From: an uncultured Phascolarctobacterium sp.
Lineage (GTDB): Bacteria > Bacillota > Negativicutes > Acidaminococcales > Acidaminococcaceae
Assembly: GCA_900757795.1 (NCBI GenBank)
Contig: CAAEPE010000034.1
Span: 1-32,742 of the forward strand
DNA length: 32,742 nt
Direction of reading: 5' to 3'
In this document: in pieces, positions 1 through 7,429 of the stretch
Position numbering within the stretch: position 1 is the first letter of the stretch
Layout of the letters: each line of letters starts with the position of its first letter
The notes under the pieces: generated by a model
The model's input: only the letters and a program-made list of their open reading frames with translations
Database searches by the model: none
Told to the model about the DNA's origin: nothing
Made by a program: the position numbers and the translations under genes

Positions 1-1032
1 GAAGTTAGCAGGATTGCATTTCTGACCAACTTTTTGAGATACACGAGCAGCCATAGGAACTGCGGATACACCGGCAGAACCAATCAACGGGTTGGTTTGG
101 CCACCGTCGAGTTTGCACATCAGGGTACCGAAGATAGCGCCCATAGCAGTACCAGCGATGAATGCAACCAAGCCTAAGCAGATAATCAAAATAGTTTGAT
201 AGTTCAGGAATGAATCTGCGGACATGGTAGCACCAGTACCGGTTGCCAGCATGATGGTTACAATGTTCATCAAAGCGTTTTGTGCGGTGTCGCTCAGACG
301 ATCCAAGCAGCCGGCTTCTTTGAACAGGTTACCAAGCATCAGCATACCAATCAATGCGGTTACGGAAGGCAGCAACAAGGAAATAACGATGGTGCACATG
401 ATCGGGAATACAACTTTCTCGAATTTAGAAACAGGACGCAATTGTTTCATAACGATCTTGCGGTCATGTTCAGTGGTGCAGAGCATCATGATAGGAGGCT
501 GAATCAGTGGAACCAAAGACATGTAGGAGTATGCAGCAACGGCAATAGCACCTAACAGTTGGGGAGCCATCTTAGCAGCCAGGTAAATGGAGGTCGGGCC
601 GTCAGCACCACCAATGATACCGATAGCAGCAGCCTCTTGTACGCTAAAGCCTAAGAGCATAGCGCCCAACAAAGCGATAAATACACCGCCTTGAGCAGCA
701 GCGCCTAACAGCAGGGTTTTGGGGTTAGCCAGCAAAGGACCGAAGTCGGTCATTGCGCCTACGCCCATGAAAATCAACGGAGGGAATACTTCGTGGTGAA
801 TGCCGTATGCGATTACGGACATAACGCCAGGTTGTTCAAAACCGTTTTTAGGAATGTTTGCAAGAATGCAACCAAATGCGATAGGGGAAAGCAACAAAGG
901 CTCGAAGCCTTTAACAATAGCCATATAGAGCAGTACCAGACCAACGATAATCATAATAACGTGGCCACCGGTCAAAGCTTGGAAGCCAGAATCTGCCCAT
1001 ACGGAAGAGAGTGCAACTAAAAATGCTTCCAT
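1..1032 (-). CDS. mmdB: Methylmalonyl-CoA decarboxylase beta subunit (Na+ pump), partial
   Basis: This is the integral-membrane sodium-translocating subunit of methylmalonyl-CoA decarboxylase. It takes the carboxyl group from the biotin carrier, releases CO2 and exports Na+. I translated 344 codons from the ATG at 1032 (ribosome site GGGAGG just upstream). The frame is still open at the window edge, so about 30 C-terminal residues are probably missing compared with the usual length near 375. The protein is strongly hydrophobic throughout. The family hallmarks are present: GGADGPT at residues 141-147, with the essential membrane Asp at D144, and NPLIGSAGVSAVPMAAR at 314-330. The latter contains N314, S323 and R330, which match the functional Asn/Ser/Arg of OadB (N373, S382, R389 in Klebsiella, from memory). 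It is the last visible gene of the propionate operon. OadB or GcdB are homologous alternatives, but the neighbours decide for the methylmalonyl-CoA enzyme. Confidence 0.95.
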   Translation of the reverse strand, partial: MEAFLVALSSVWADSGFQALTGGHVIMIIVGLVLLYMAIVKGFEPLLLSPIAFGCILANIPKNGFEQPGVMSVIAYGIHHEVFPPLIFMGVGAMTDFGPLLANPKTLLLGAAAQGGVFIALLGAMLLGFSVQEAAAIGIIGGADGPTSIYLAAKMAPQLLGAIAVAAYSYMSLVPLIQPPIMMLCTTEHDRKIVMKQLRPVSKFEKVVFPIMCTIVISLLLPSVTALIGMLMLGNLFKEAGCLDRLSDTAQNALMNIVTIMLATGTGATMSADSFLNYQTILIICLGLVAFIAGTAMGAIFGTLMCKLDGGQTNPLIGSAGVSAVPMAARVSQKVGQKCNPANF

Positions 1033-1063
1033 TTAATATCCTCCCAATATTTAATTTGTGGAA

Positions 1064-1082
1064 GACCTCGGAGTTAGAGGCC
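1064..1082 (-). other. Weak intercistronic hairpin between mmdC and mmdB
   Basis: In the minus-strand RNA, GGCCUC can pair with GAGGUC (six pairs, one G-U) around a 7-nt loop. There is no U-tract, so it is not a standard terminator. It may affect mRNA stability in the 106-nt gap before mmdB. Confidence 0.3.
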
Positions 1083-1138
1083 CTCCATAGATTTTAGGAT
1101 TATAAAACTTAGTGATATTGCGAACTATCAACTAAGAA

Positions 1139-1522
1139 TTACATAACGATCATAACGTCGCCAGTACCAACGGTTTGACCTGCAGAAACGCGAACGTCGG
1201 ATACAGTGCCGTCAGCCGGAGCCATGATTTCGTTTTGCATTTTCATAGCTTCCAGAATCATCAGAACGTCGCCAGCTTTAACTGCGTCGCCAGCTTTAAC
1301 GTTAACGGACAGAACTTTGCCAGGCATAGGAGCGGAAACGGTGGTAGCGCCTGCAGCAACAGGAGCAGCAGCTTTCGGAGCGGGAGCCGGAGCAGCTTTC
1401 GGAGCGGGAGCCGGAGCAGCAGCTTTCGGAGCAGCAGCTTTCGGAGCAGAAGCTACAACGCCAGCTTCTTCAACTTCAACTTCGTATGCGGTACCATTAA
1501 CGGTGATAGTATACTTTTTCAT
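1139..1522 (-). CDS. mmdC: Methylmalonyl-CoA decarboxylase gamma subunit, biotin carrier protein
   Basis: This is the biotinyl carrier subunit that shuttles the carboxyl group from the alpha carboxyltransferase to the membrane beta subunit. It has 127 residues: a short N-terminal segment (1-24), a flexible Ala/Pro linker (about 25-60) and a C-terminal biotinyl domain (about 61-127). The biotinylation motif EAMKM is at 91-95, so K94 should carry biotin. A strong site (AAGGAGG) precedes the ATG. The linker is encoded by a tandem 24-bp DNA duplication that keeps frame. It lies between mmdD and mmdB and is surely cotranscribed with them. Biotin carriers of oxaloacetate or glutaconyl-CoA decarboxylase look alike; the assignment rests on the operon. 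Confidence 0.95.
   Translation of the reverse strand: MKKYTITVNGTAYEVEVEEAGVVASAPKAAAPKAAAPAPAPKAAPAPAPKAAAPVAAGATTVSAPMPGKVLSVNVKAGDAVKAGDVLMILEAMKMQNEIMAPADGTVSDVRVSAGQTVGTGDVMIVM
1368..1415 (-). repeat. Two tandem 24-bp direct repeats inside mmdC
   Basis: Identical 24-bp units at 1368-1391 and 1392-1415 encode the repeated Pro/Ala/Lys pattern of the carrier linker. Further partial copies flank them. The unit is a multiple of three, so gain or loss would change linker length without breaking the frame. Confidence 0.9.
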
Positions 1523-1579
1523 GGATATAATCCTCCTTAAAATCTCGATTTTTTTAAAAATTAAAATTGCAAATTTGCA

Positions 1580-1930
1580 TTAGAAGCATTCTTTACGAAC
1601 GCTAATAGCTTCAGCACGAGCATTGATATTCCAAGCACTGGATTTTACACGACGGATGCAAGCGATGTCTTCAACGCTGCAGCCACATGCTGCTACTGCT
1701 GCTGCGATAACAGCGATAATTTCGCTGTCATCTTGTACCGGGGCAGCAACTGCTGCCGGTGCGGGAGCTGCTGCCGGGGTAGGAGCTACTGCCGGTTTAG
1801 CAACTTTTTTTTTAGTCGGATCTACAACTTGGATTAAGCTCATCAATACGCCCAAAGCAATCAATACACCGAATACGATGGTCATGTTGATCATAGCAAT
1901 TAACCAAGGGTTAGTGGTAACAGGACCCAT
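1580..1930 (-). CDS. mmdD: Methylmalonyl-CoA decarboxylase delta subunit (OadG/MmdD-like)
   Basis: This is the small membrane-anchored subunit that holds the soluble carboxyltransferase to the sodium-pumping beta subunit. It has 116 residues: one N-terminal membrane segment (about 11-35), a Lys/Pro/Ala-rich linker (about 39-65) and a conserved soluble C-terminal region ending in a WNINARAEAIS-type motif (about 98-109). The C-terminal part resembles the separate epsilon subunit of Veillonella (from memory), and no separate mmdE is visible here. The three consecutive Lys codons at about 40-42 are a run of nine A in the coding strand. The ATG at 1930 follows GAGGTG. It sits between mmdA and mmdC in the same operon. 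Confidence 0.9.
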   Translation of the reverse strand: MGPVTTNPWLIAMINMTIVFGVLIALGVLMSLIQVVDPTKKKVAKPAVAPTPAAAPAPAAVAAPVQDDSEIIAVIAAAVAACGCSVEDIACIRRVKSSAWNINARAEAISVRKECF

Positions 1931-1987
1931 TTATTTCACCTCATCTTATCTAAAAATAGGTTTTTTAAGCGCTAAGCAGCTTGTGAA

Positions 1988-3514
1988 TTACAAAGGAATG
2001 TTGCCGTGGCGTTTTGCCGGACGGGTTTCGCGTTTGCTTTCCAGCATTTGCAGAGCGTTGATGATGGTGGGACGAGAGTTTTTAGGTTCGATAACCATGT
2101 CAACCATGCCGCGCATTGCTGCTTGGTACGGAGTAGCGAAGTTGTCGATATACTCTTTGGTCTTAGCTTCAACATCAGGATCTTTACGGAAAATGATGTT
2201 AGCTGCGCCAGCAGGACCCATAACTGCGATTTCAGCGGTAGGCCATGCAATAACTTGGTCAGCGCCCAAGTCTTGAGAGCACATTGCCAGGTAAGAACCG
2301 CCGTAAGCTTTACGGGTTACCAAAGTAATTTTAGGAACGGTTGCTTCAGAGTAAGCATACAGCATCTTAGCGCCGTGACGAATGATGCCGCCGTATTCTT
2401 GGTTGCAGCCAGGCAGGAAGCCAGGAACGTCAACCAGGTTCAGCAGAGGAATGCCGAAAGCATCGCAGAAGCGAATGAAACGAGCAGATTTATCAGAAGC
2501 GTTGATATCCAAGCAACCAGCCATTACTTTCGGTTGGTTAGCGATAATACCTACGGTTTGACCATCCATACGAGCGAAGCAGGTAATGATGTTCTTAGCC
2601 CAGTATTTTTGGTTTTCATAGTATTCGCCGTTATCTACGATGGATTTAATTACATCGTACATATCATAAGCTTGGTTGGAGTTGTCCGGCAGCAGAGTGT
2701 TCAGGCTGTCGTCGGTACGCATCGGGTCATCGCCAGTCTCAACAATCGGAGCGCCTTCAACGTTGTTGGAGGGCAGGAAGCTGAGCAGGTAACGGATTTG
2801 TTGCAGGCAGTCTTCGTCGTTTTCAGCAGCGAAGTGAGCAACACCAGAAGTGCTGTTGTGGGTCATAGCGCCACCCAGTTGTTCTTGGGTTACATCTTCA
2901 CCGGTTACGGATTTAACTACTGCAGGACCGGTAATGAACATTTTGGAAGTGTTCTTTACCATGTAGATGAAGTCGGTCAGAGCCGGGCTGTATACAGCGC
3001 CGCCAGCGGAAGGACCCATGATTGCAGAAATTTGGGGAATAACGCCGGAAGCAATGGTGTTTTCGAAGAAGATCTTACCATAGCCAGCCAGAGCGTCGAT
3101 AGCTTCTTGGATACGTGCACCGCCGGAATCGTTCAGGCCAACCAACGGAGCACCCATTTTCAGAGCCAGGCGTTGAACCTTAACAATTTTAGCAGCATGC
3201 ATTTCACCAAGAGAACCGCCTTCTACAGTGAAGTCTTGTGCGAATACATAAACCAGACGGCCGTCGATGGTGCCGTAACCGGTGGTAACGCCTTCACCAG
3301 GAAGTTCTTTCTTTTCTTGACCGAAGTTGTAGCAACGATGACGAACGAAGCGATCCAATTCAACAAAGGTACCTTCGTCGAGCAATGCAGCGATTCTTTC
3401 ACGAGCAGTCATTTTGCCGGATTCATGTTGTTTAGCAACACGTTTTTCGCCGCCAGCAGCCAGAATTACTTCGGCTTTTTTGAGCATTTTCTCAATTCTT
3501 TCTTGAGTAGACAA
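1988..3514 (-). CDS. mmdA: Methylmalonyl-CoA decarboxylase alpha subunit (carboxyltransferase)
   Basis: This is the soluble carboxyltransferase that moves the carboxyl group from (S)-methylmalonyl-CoA to biotin, giving propionyl-CoA. At 508 residues it has the usual length. It has two crotonase-type halves. NDSGGARIQEA (128-138) and GPSAGGAVYSPAL (167-179) mark the first half; PGFLPG (364-369), RKAYGGSY (401-408) and AVMGPAGAANIIF (430-442) mark the second. The paired Gly-rich turns form the oxyanion holes in this family. The start is TTG at 3514, well placed behind GGAGGTG; no ATG gives a better fit. No TTA, CTA or TCA codon occurs from 2006 to the start, a sign of very strong codon selection. 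The propionyl-CoA carboxylase beta chain is the closest alternative, excluded by the Na+-pump subunits next door. Confidence 0.96.
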   Translation of the reverse strand: MSTQERIEKMLKKAEVILAAGGEKRVAKQHESGKMTARERIAALLDEGTFVELDRFVRHRCYNFGQEKKELPGEGVTTGYGTIDGRLVYVFAQDFTVEGGSLGEMHAAKIVKVQRLALKMGAPLVGLNDSGGARIQEAIDALAGYGKIFFENTIASGVIPQISAIMGPSAGGAVYSPALTDFIYMVKNTSKMFITGPAVVKSVTGEDVTQEQLGGAMTHNSTSGVAHFAAENDEDCLQQIRYLLSFLPSNNVEGAPIVETGDDPMRTDDSLNTLLPDNSNQAYDMYDVIKSIVDNGEYYENQKYWAKNIITCFARMDGQTVGIIANQPKVMAGCLDINASDKSARFIRFCDAFGIPLLNLVDVPGFLPGCNQEYGGIIRHGAKMLYAYSEATVPKITLVTRKAYGGSYLAMCSQDLGADQVIAWPTAEIAVMGPAGAANIIFRKDPDVEAKTKEYIDNFATPYQAAMRGMVDMVIEPKNSRPTIINALQMLESKRETRPAKRHGNIPL

Positions 3515-3560
3515 ATCTTACACCTCCATCATATTTGGGAGAACAAATTTTATATACATA

Positions 3561-3593
3561 TGCTGAAGGCACATCACTTGTGTGCCTTCAGCA
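3561..3593 (-). other. Perfect intercistronic stem-loop between mce and mmdA
   Basis: TGCTGAAGGCACA and its exact complement form a 13-bp stem with a 7-nt loop in the 127-nt gap. What follows on the minus strand is A/T mixed, not a U-tract. I read it as an mRNA-processing or stability element, or a weak attenuator, rather than a terminator. Confidence 0.8.
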
Positions 3594-3641
3594 CAATGTA
3601 TCAATAATAAATTACCTAACTAACTAAAAACAGGTTTTTAA

Positions 3642-4073
3642 TTAGTCAACATAGGTAGCCATCGGTTGGCATACTTCGAGCAGCAGGCCAGCAGATTTCG
3701 GATGAACGAAAGCGATCTTCATTTGGCCAGCGCCATTACGAGGAGCTTTGTCGATCATGCGAACGCCAGCAGCAGTCATATCAGCAATAGCAGCTTTGAT
3801 GTCATCAACGCGCAGAGCCATATGTTGGATGCCAGGGCCATTTTTAGCAACATATTTGCCGATAGGGCCATCGCCGTTTTCGGTAATGTCAACAAGGAGC
3901 TCAATCAGGGTTTCGCCGCAGGGAACGAAAATGGTAGCAACGCCTTGTTCTTTAACTTCTTCAGTACCGGTAGCTTTAAGACCGAGAACCTCAGTGTAAA
4001 TTTTTGCAGCTTCTTCCAGAGTACCTGCACAAGCTACGCCAATGTGGTCAACACAAATAGTCTTGAATGCCAT
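3642..4073 (-). CDS. mce: Methylmalonyl-CoA epimerase
   Basis: This enzyme interconverts (R)- and (S)-methylmalonyl-CoA, linking the B12 mutase product to the decarboxylase. At 143 residues it has the typical length of a two-module VOC (glyoxalase-fold) protein. H10, E58, H84 and E133 fall at the spacing of the metal site of the Propionibacterium enzyme (H12, Q65, H91, E141, from memory). QHMALRVDDI (83-92) and the HPKSAGLLLEV stretch (124-134) are family signatures. The ATG at 4073 follows AGGAGG. It lies 35 nt downstream of meaB. Confidence 0.95.
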   Translation of the reverse strand: MAFKTICVDHIGVACAGTLEEAAKIYTEVLGLKATGTEEVKEQGVATIFVPCGETLIELLVDITENGDGPIGKYVAKNGPGIQHMALRVDDIKAAIADMTAAGVRMIDKAPRNGAGQMKIAFVHPKSAGLLLEVCQPMATYVD

Positions 4074-4108
4074 AATAAATTCCTCCTAAAAAATTAATTT
4101 TGGTGGTT

Positions 4109-5047
4109 TTATTTTAAAACTTTACCAACAATATCATCAACGACAGAGTAAGGTTCAATTTCACGGCTCTGCATCTTAACTACAAGATCGTCAAAGCCTT
4201 GAGTTTGAATAACTTCCTTGTCGATGTAGCGATTAACTCGGTCGTTAAGCATAGCCTCAACTTCGTTTTTAATACGTTTTTTGCGGATATCACTTAATTT
4301 ACCGGAATCAATCAAATATGCCTTGTGAGCCTCAATGGAGTCCACAACAGCCTCTATACCTTCACCCTTGCTAGCGATGGTCCTGTTAATCGGAGGACGC
4401 CAGCCAACATGTTCGGGATTTAATTCGAGCATCATTTCAATCTCAATGTTGAGCTTGTCTGTACCTTCACGGTCAGCTTTATTAATCGTGAAAAGGTCAC
4501 CGATTTCAAGTATACCTGCTTTAATAGCCTGGATATCGTCGCCCATACCAGGGATAACAACTACCATAGTGGTATCTGCGGTTTTAACAATATCAACCTC
4601 AGATTGACCTACACCTACGGTCTCAACGATAATAACATCCATACCATAAGCATCCATTAATTTAACAGCGTCACCTGCTTTTTGGGACAGACCGCCGAGG
4701 CTGCCACGGGTAGCCATAGAACGAACGAAGATGCCTTCATCAGCCATCAGATCCATCATTCTAATACGGTCACCAAGAATAGCACCGCCAGAATACGGGC
4801 TAGTGGGGTCAATCGCTACGATACCTACAGTTTTACCGCGTTTGCGATATTCTTTAGCGAGTTTATCAGTTAATGTACTTTTACCAGCACCCGGAGGGCC
4901 GGTGATACCAATTACATAAGCATTACCAGTATGAGGATAGATCTCTGTCATAATTTTGACAGCGTCATCGTATTCATTTTCAACAGCAGTGATTGCCTTA
5001 GATAATGCAAGACGAGAATGACTTAATAATTTATCTACTATTTCCAT
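4109..5047 (-). CDS. meaB: MeaB/ArgK-type GTPase, chaperone of methylmalonyl-CoA mutase
   Basis: This is a G3E-family GTPase that gates cofactor loading of the B12-dependent mutase and protects it from inactivation. It has 312 residues, normal for MeaB. The P-loop GPPGAGKST is at 50-58, the switch region ETVGVGQSE at 142-150, and the base-specificity motif NKAD at 189-192. The C-terminal helical part (about 255-312) corresponds to the dimerisation arm of the family. The ATG at 5047 follows AAGGCGGTG. It is placed directly after the small mutase subunit, which supports its role. The old name ArgK (arginine transport kinase) is a misnomer for this family. Confidence 0.95.
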   Translation of the reverse strand: MEIVDKLLSHSRLALSKAITAVENEYDDAVKIMTEIYPHTGNAYVIGITGPPGAGKSTLTDKLAKEYRKRGKTVGIVAIDPTSPYSGGAILGDRIRMMDLMADEGIFVRSMATRGSLGGLSQKAGDAVKLMDAYGMDVIIVETVGVGQSEVDIVKTADTTMVVVIPGMGDDIQAIKAGILEIGDLFTINKADREGTDKLNIEIEMMLELNPEHVGWRPPINRTIASKGEGIEAVVDSIEAHKAYLIDSGKLSDIRKKRIKNEVEAMLNDRVNRYIDKEVIQTQGFDDLVVKMQSREIEPYSVVDDIVGKVLK

Positions 5048-5086
5048 AGTTCACACCGCCTTGTCAGATTGTGAATATTTTATAAG

Positions 5087-5111
5087 GCAAGCCGGGACAA
5101 ACCCGGCTTGC
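5087..5111 (-). other. Perfect stem-loop between mutase small subunit and meaB
   Basis: GCAAGCCGGG pairs exactly with CCCGGCTTGC around a 5-nt loop. The downstream minus-strand sequence is CTTATAAAATATT, too broken for a convincing U-tract. It could be a partial terminator or a stabilising hairpin. Confidence 0.75.
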
Positions 5112-5134
5112 ACTTATATAGGTTAGGGATAAAA

Positions 5135-5524
5135 TTATTTAACGTTAGCTTTGATGCATTCAACGATTTTGCTGGTCGGGGTGCCAGGAGTGAATACTTC
5201 AGTAATGCCAGCAGCTTTCAGGCCAGGGATATCAGCGTCAGGAATAACGCCGCCGCCGAGAACCAGAACGTCGTTCAAGCCTTTTTCTTTCAGCAGTTCA
5301 ACAACTTTCGGGAACAGGGTGTTGTGAGCGCCGGACAGCAAGGACAGAGCAACAACTTGTACGTCGTCTTGCAGAGCAGCTTCAGCGATTTGTTCAGGAG
5401 TCAGACGGATACCGGTGTAGATAACTTCGAAACCAGCGTCGCGCAGAGCACGAGCTACAACTTTAGCACCGCGGTCATGGCCGTCCAGACCGGGTTTAGC
5501 AACTAAAACTTTAATGTTAGCCAT
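5135..5524 (-). CDS. Methylmalonyl-CoA mutase small (B12-binding) subunit
   Basis: This is a stand-alone cobalamin-binding domain that joins the large subunit to make an active mutase. It has 129 residues with the full B12 signature. DGHDRG at 14-19 (DxHxxG) provides H16 as lower axial ligand to cobalt, SLL at 61-63 is the SxL element, and GGG at 90-92 lies in the third motif. Fused mutases carry this domain at the C-terminus; here it is a separate gene, as in archaea and many Firmicutes. It lies 35 nt downstream of the large subunit. The ATG at 5524 follows a GGAGG site. Gene names mcmA2/mutB-C are used variously, so I give none. Confidence 0.93.
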   Translation of the reverse strand: MANIKVLVAKPGLDGHDRGAKVVARALRDAGFEVIYTGIRLTPEQIAEAALQDDVQVVALSLLSGAHNTLFPKVVELLKEKGLNDVLVLGGGVIPDADIPGLKAAGITEVFTPGTPTSKIVECIKANVK

Positions 5525-5559
5525 TGTAAAATACCTCCGTATATGTTAGTGTTTACAAA

Positions 5560-7209
5560 TTAGAGAGTGGTATGAGGTTGATATTCGCCGAATACTTTTC
5601 TCATAACGCCGCAGATTTCACCTTCGGTAGCATATGCACGAACTGCGTCGAGGATCAAAGGCATCAGGTTTACAGATTCGTCTGCGCAACCAGCTTCCAG
5701 AGCAGCCAAGGTTTCAGCAACTTTAGCATTGTCACGGCGAGCTTTCAGAGCAGCGATCTTTTCAGCTTGCAGTTTGCCTACAGAGCCGTCTACGCGCAGC
5801 AAGTTTTTCGGAGCTTCTTCTTCTTGGGTGAATTTGTTAACGCCAACGATGATACGGTCGCCTTTTTCAATTTCCATTTGCCATTTGTAAGCGGAATCTT
5901 GAATTTCTTTTTGGATGTAGCCTTTAGCGATAGCTTCAGGAGCGCCACCAATTTCGTCGATCTTTTCGATGTATTCCCAAGCTTCTTTTTCGATCTTGTC
6001 GGTCAAAGCTTCTACATAGTAGGAGCCGCCCAACGGATCAACGGTGTCAGCCAGGCCGGATTCGTAAGCAACGATTTGTTGGGTACGCAGAGCGATGGTT
6101 ACAGACTCAGTGGTCGGCAGAGCCAAAGCTTCGTCTTTAGAGTTGGTGTGCAGAGATTGAGTACCACCCATAACAGCAGCAGCGGTTTGCAGAGCAACAC
6201 GAACGATGTTGTTGTTAGGTTGTTGAGCGGTCAGCATGGAGCCAGCGGTTTGAGTATGAACACGCAGCATCATGGATTTAGCTTTTTTAGCGCCAAAACG
6301 CTCTTTCATAACTTTGGACCATACACGACGGGAAGCACGGAATTTAGCAACTTCTTCGAGTACGTTGTTATGAGCATTCCAGAAGAAGGACAGACGGCCA
6401 GCGAAAGCGTCAACGTCCAAACCAGCTTTGATAGCAGCTTCTACATAAGCAATGCCGTCAGCGATGGTGAATGCAATTTCTTGAGAAGCGGTGGAACCAG
6501 CTTCACGAATGTGGTAACCGGAAATAGAAATGGTGTTCCACAGAGGTACGTTCTTGGAGCAATATTCGAAAATATTGGTGATCAAACGCATAGAGGGTTT
6601 CGGCGGGAAAATGTAGGTGCCGCGAGCAGCATACTCTTTCAGAATATCGTTCTGAATGGTACCACGCAGTTTGTCAGCGGAAACGCCTTGTTTTTCAGCA
6701 ACTGCAATGTACATAGCCAACAGTACGGATGCAGGAGCGTTGATGGTCATAGAGGTGGAAACTTTGTCCAAAGAAATTTGGTCAAACAGGATTTCCATAT
6801 CTGCCAGGGAGTCGATAGCTACGCCTACTTTACCAACTTCGCCTTCAGCCATCGGATCGGTGGAATCATAACCAATCTGGGTCGGCAGGTCGAATGCGCA
6901 AGACAGGCCGGAACCACCGTTAGCCAGCAGGTAACGATAACGTTTGTTGGATTCTTCAGCGGTGGAGAAACCAGCATACATACGCATGGTCCAGAAACGG
7001 CCACGATACATGGTGGGTTGTACGCCACGGGTGTAAGGATATTCACCAGGGAAGCCCAATTTGGTCATGTAGTCAAAGCCTTCACCAAGATCAATCGGGG
7101 TGTACAGTCTGTTAGGAACCAGGTTTGCGCGTTCAGGGTTTTTTACCAGTTTAGCTTCAACGTCAGCGTTGTATTTTGCTAAACCAGCTTTAATTTCTTC
7201 AAATGCCAT
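5560..7209 (-). CDS. Methylmalonyl-CoA mutase large (catalytic) subunit
   Basis: This catalytic TIM-barrel subunit rearranges succinyl-CoA to (R)-methylmalonyl-CoA by a B12 radical route. I start it at the ATG at 7209 because AAGGAGG lies just before it. An in-frame ATG at 7242 has no ribosome site, so the protein has 549 residues. Y78 (in RMYAG), R196 (in AARGTY) and H233 (in GYHIREAG) match Y89, R207 and H244 of the Propionibacterium enzyme. Tyr and Arg at the first two sites distinguish methylmalonyl- from isobutyryl-CoA mutase (Phe and Gln there; from memory). TRGVQPTMYRG (60-70) is typical of the two-subunit type. No B12 domain is present; the next gene supplies it. The codons contain no TTA, CTA or TCA over 5572-7182. 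Confidence 0.95.
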   Translation of the reverse strand: MAFEEIKAGLAKYNADVEAKLVKNPERANLVPNRLYTPIDLGEGFDYMTKLGFPGEYPYTRGVQPTMYRGRFWTMRMYAGFSTAEESNKRYRYLLANGGSGLSCAFDLPTQIGYDSTDPMAEGEVGKVGVAIDSLADMEILFDQISLDKVSTSMTINAPASVLLAMYIAVAEKQGVSADKLRGTIQNDILKEYAARGTYIFPPKPSMRLITNIFEYCSKNVPLWNTISISGYHIREAGSTASQEIAFTIADGIAYVEAAIKAGLDVDAFAGRLSFFWNAHNNVLEEVAKFRASRRVWSKVMKERFGAKKAKSMMLRVHTQTAGSMLTAQQPNNNIVRVALQTAAAVMGGTQSLHTNSKDEALALPTTESVTIALRTQQIVAYESGLADTVDPLGGSYYVEALTDKIEKEAWEYIEKIDEIGGAPEAIAKGYIQKEIQDSAYKWQMEIEKGDRIIVGVNKFTQEEEAPKNLLRVDGSVGKLQAEKIAALKARRDNAKVAETLAALEAGCADESVNLMPLILDAVRAYATEGEICGVMRKVFGEYQPHTTL

Positions 7210-7243
7210 TCTCAAATCCTCCTTAAAATATTTGGTTTGCATA

Positions 7244-7266
7244 TTTCGGATTGGACGGATCCGAAA
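7244..7266 (-). other. Stem-loop just upstream of the mutase large subunit
   Basis: TTTCGGAT pairs with ATCCGAAA around a 7-nt loop. It is the first of four hairpins in the 220-nt stretch between the CoA-transferase stop and the mutase start; the smaller ones are CCGTC/GACGG at 7282-7294 and TATGGC/GCCATA at 7297-7311. Confidence 0.6.
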
Positions 7267-7334
7267 TGATGGTGAGAGTGTCCGTCAAAGACGGTATATG
7301 GCAAAGCCATAAGGCCTCGTCAACATTTTATATA

Positions 7335-7369
7335 TACTTGCCGATAGGACTCACACCTATCGGCAAGTA
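7335..7369 (-). other. Perfect 14-bp stem-loop downstream of the CoA-transferase gene
   Basis: TACTTGCCGATAGG and its exact complement flank a 7-nt loop. On the minus strand it is followed by TATATAAAATG, not a clean U-tract. It may terminate only part of the transcripts or protect the 3' end of the upstream message. Confidence 0.8.
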
Positions 7370-7429
7370 CCTTACATAGTTTAACCTATTTTGAGCAACT
7401 TCTCAAGAGGTATTGAAAAGTTTTTTAGA

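Noticed and set aside
2006..3607. 533-codon open frame on the plus strand opposite mmdA, with similar ones at 5572-7182 and 7391-8998
   Set aside because: They are codon-aligned mirrors of strongly biased real genes, have no ribosome sites and read as unfamiliar Phe/Ser/Asn-rich protein.
7243..7429. Cobalamin riboswitch before the mutase gene
   Set aside because: The hairpins are simple and separate; no B12-box-like sequence is seen and the gap is short for that aptamer.
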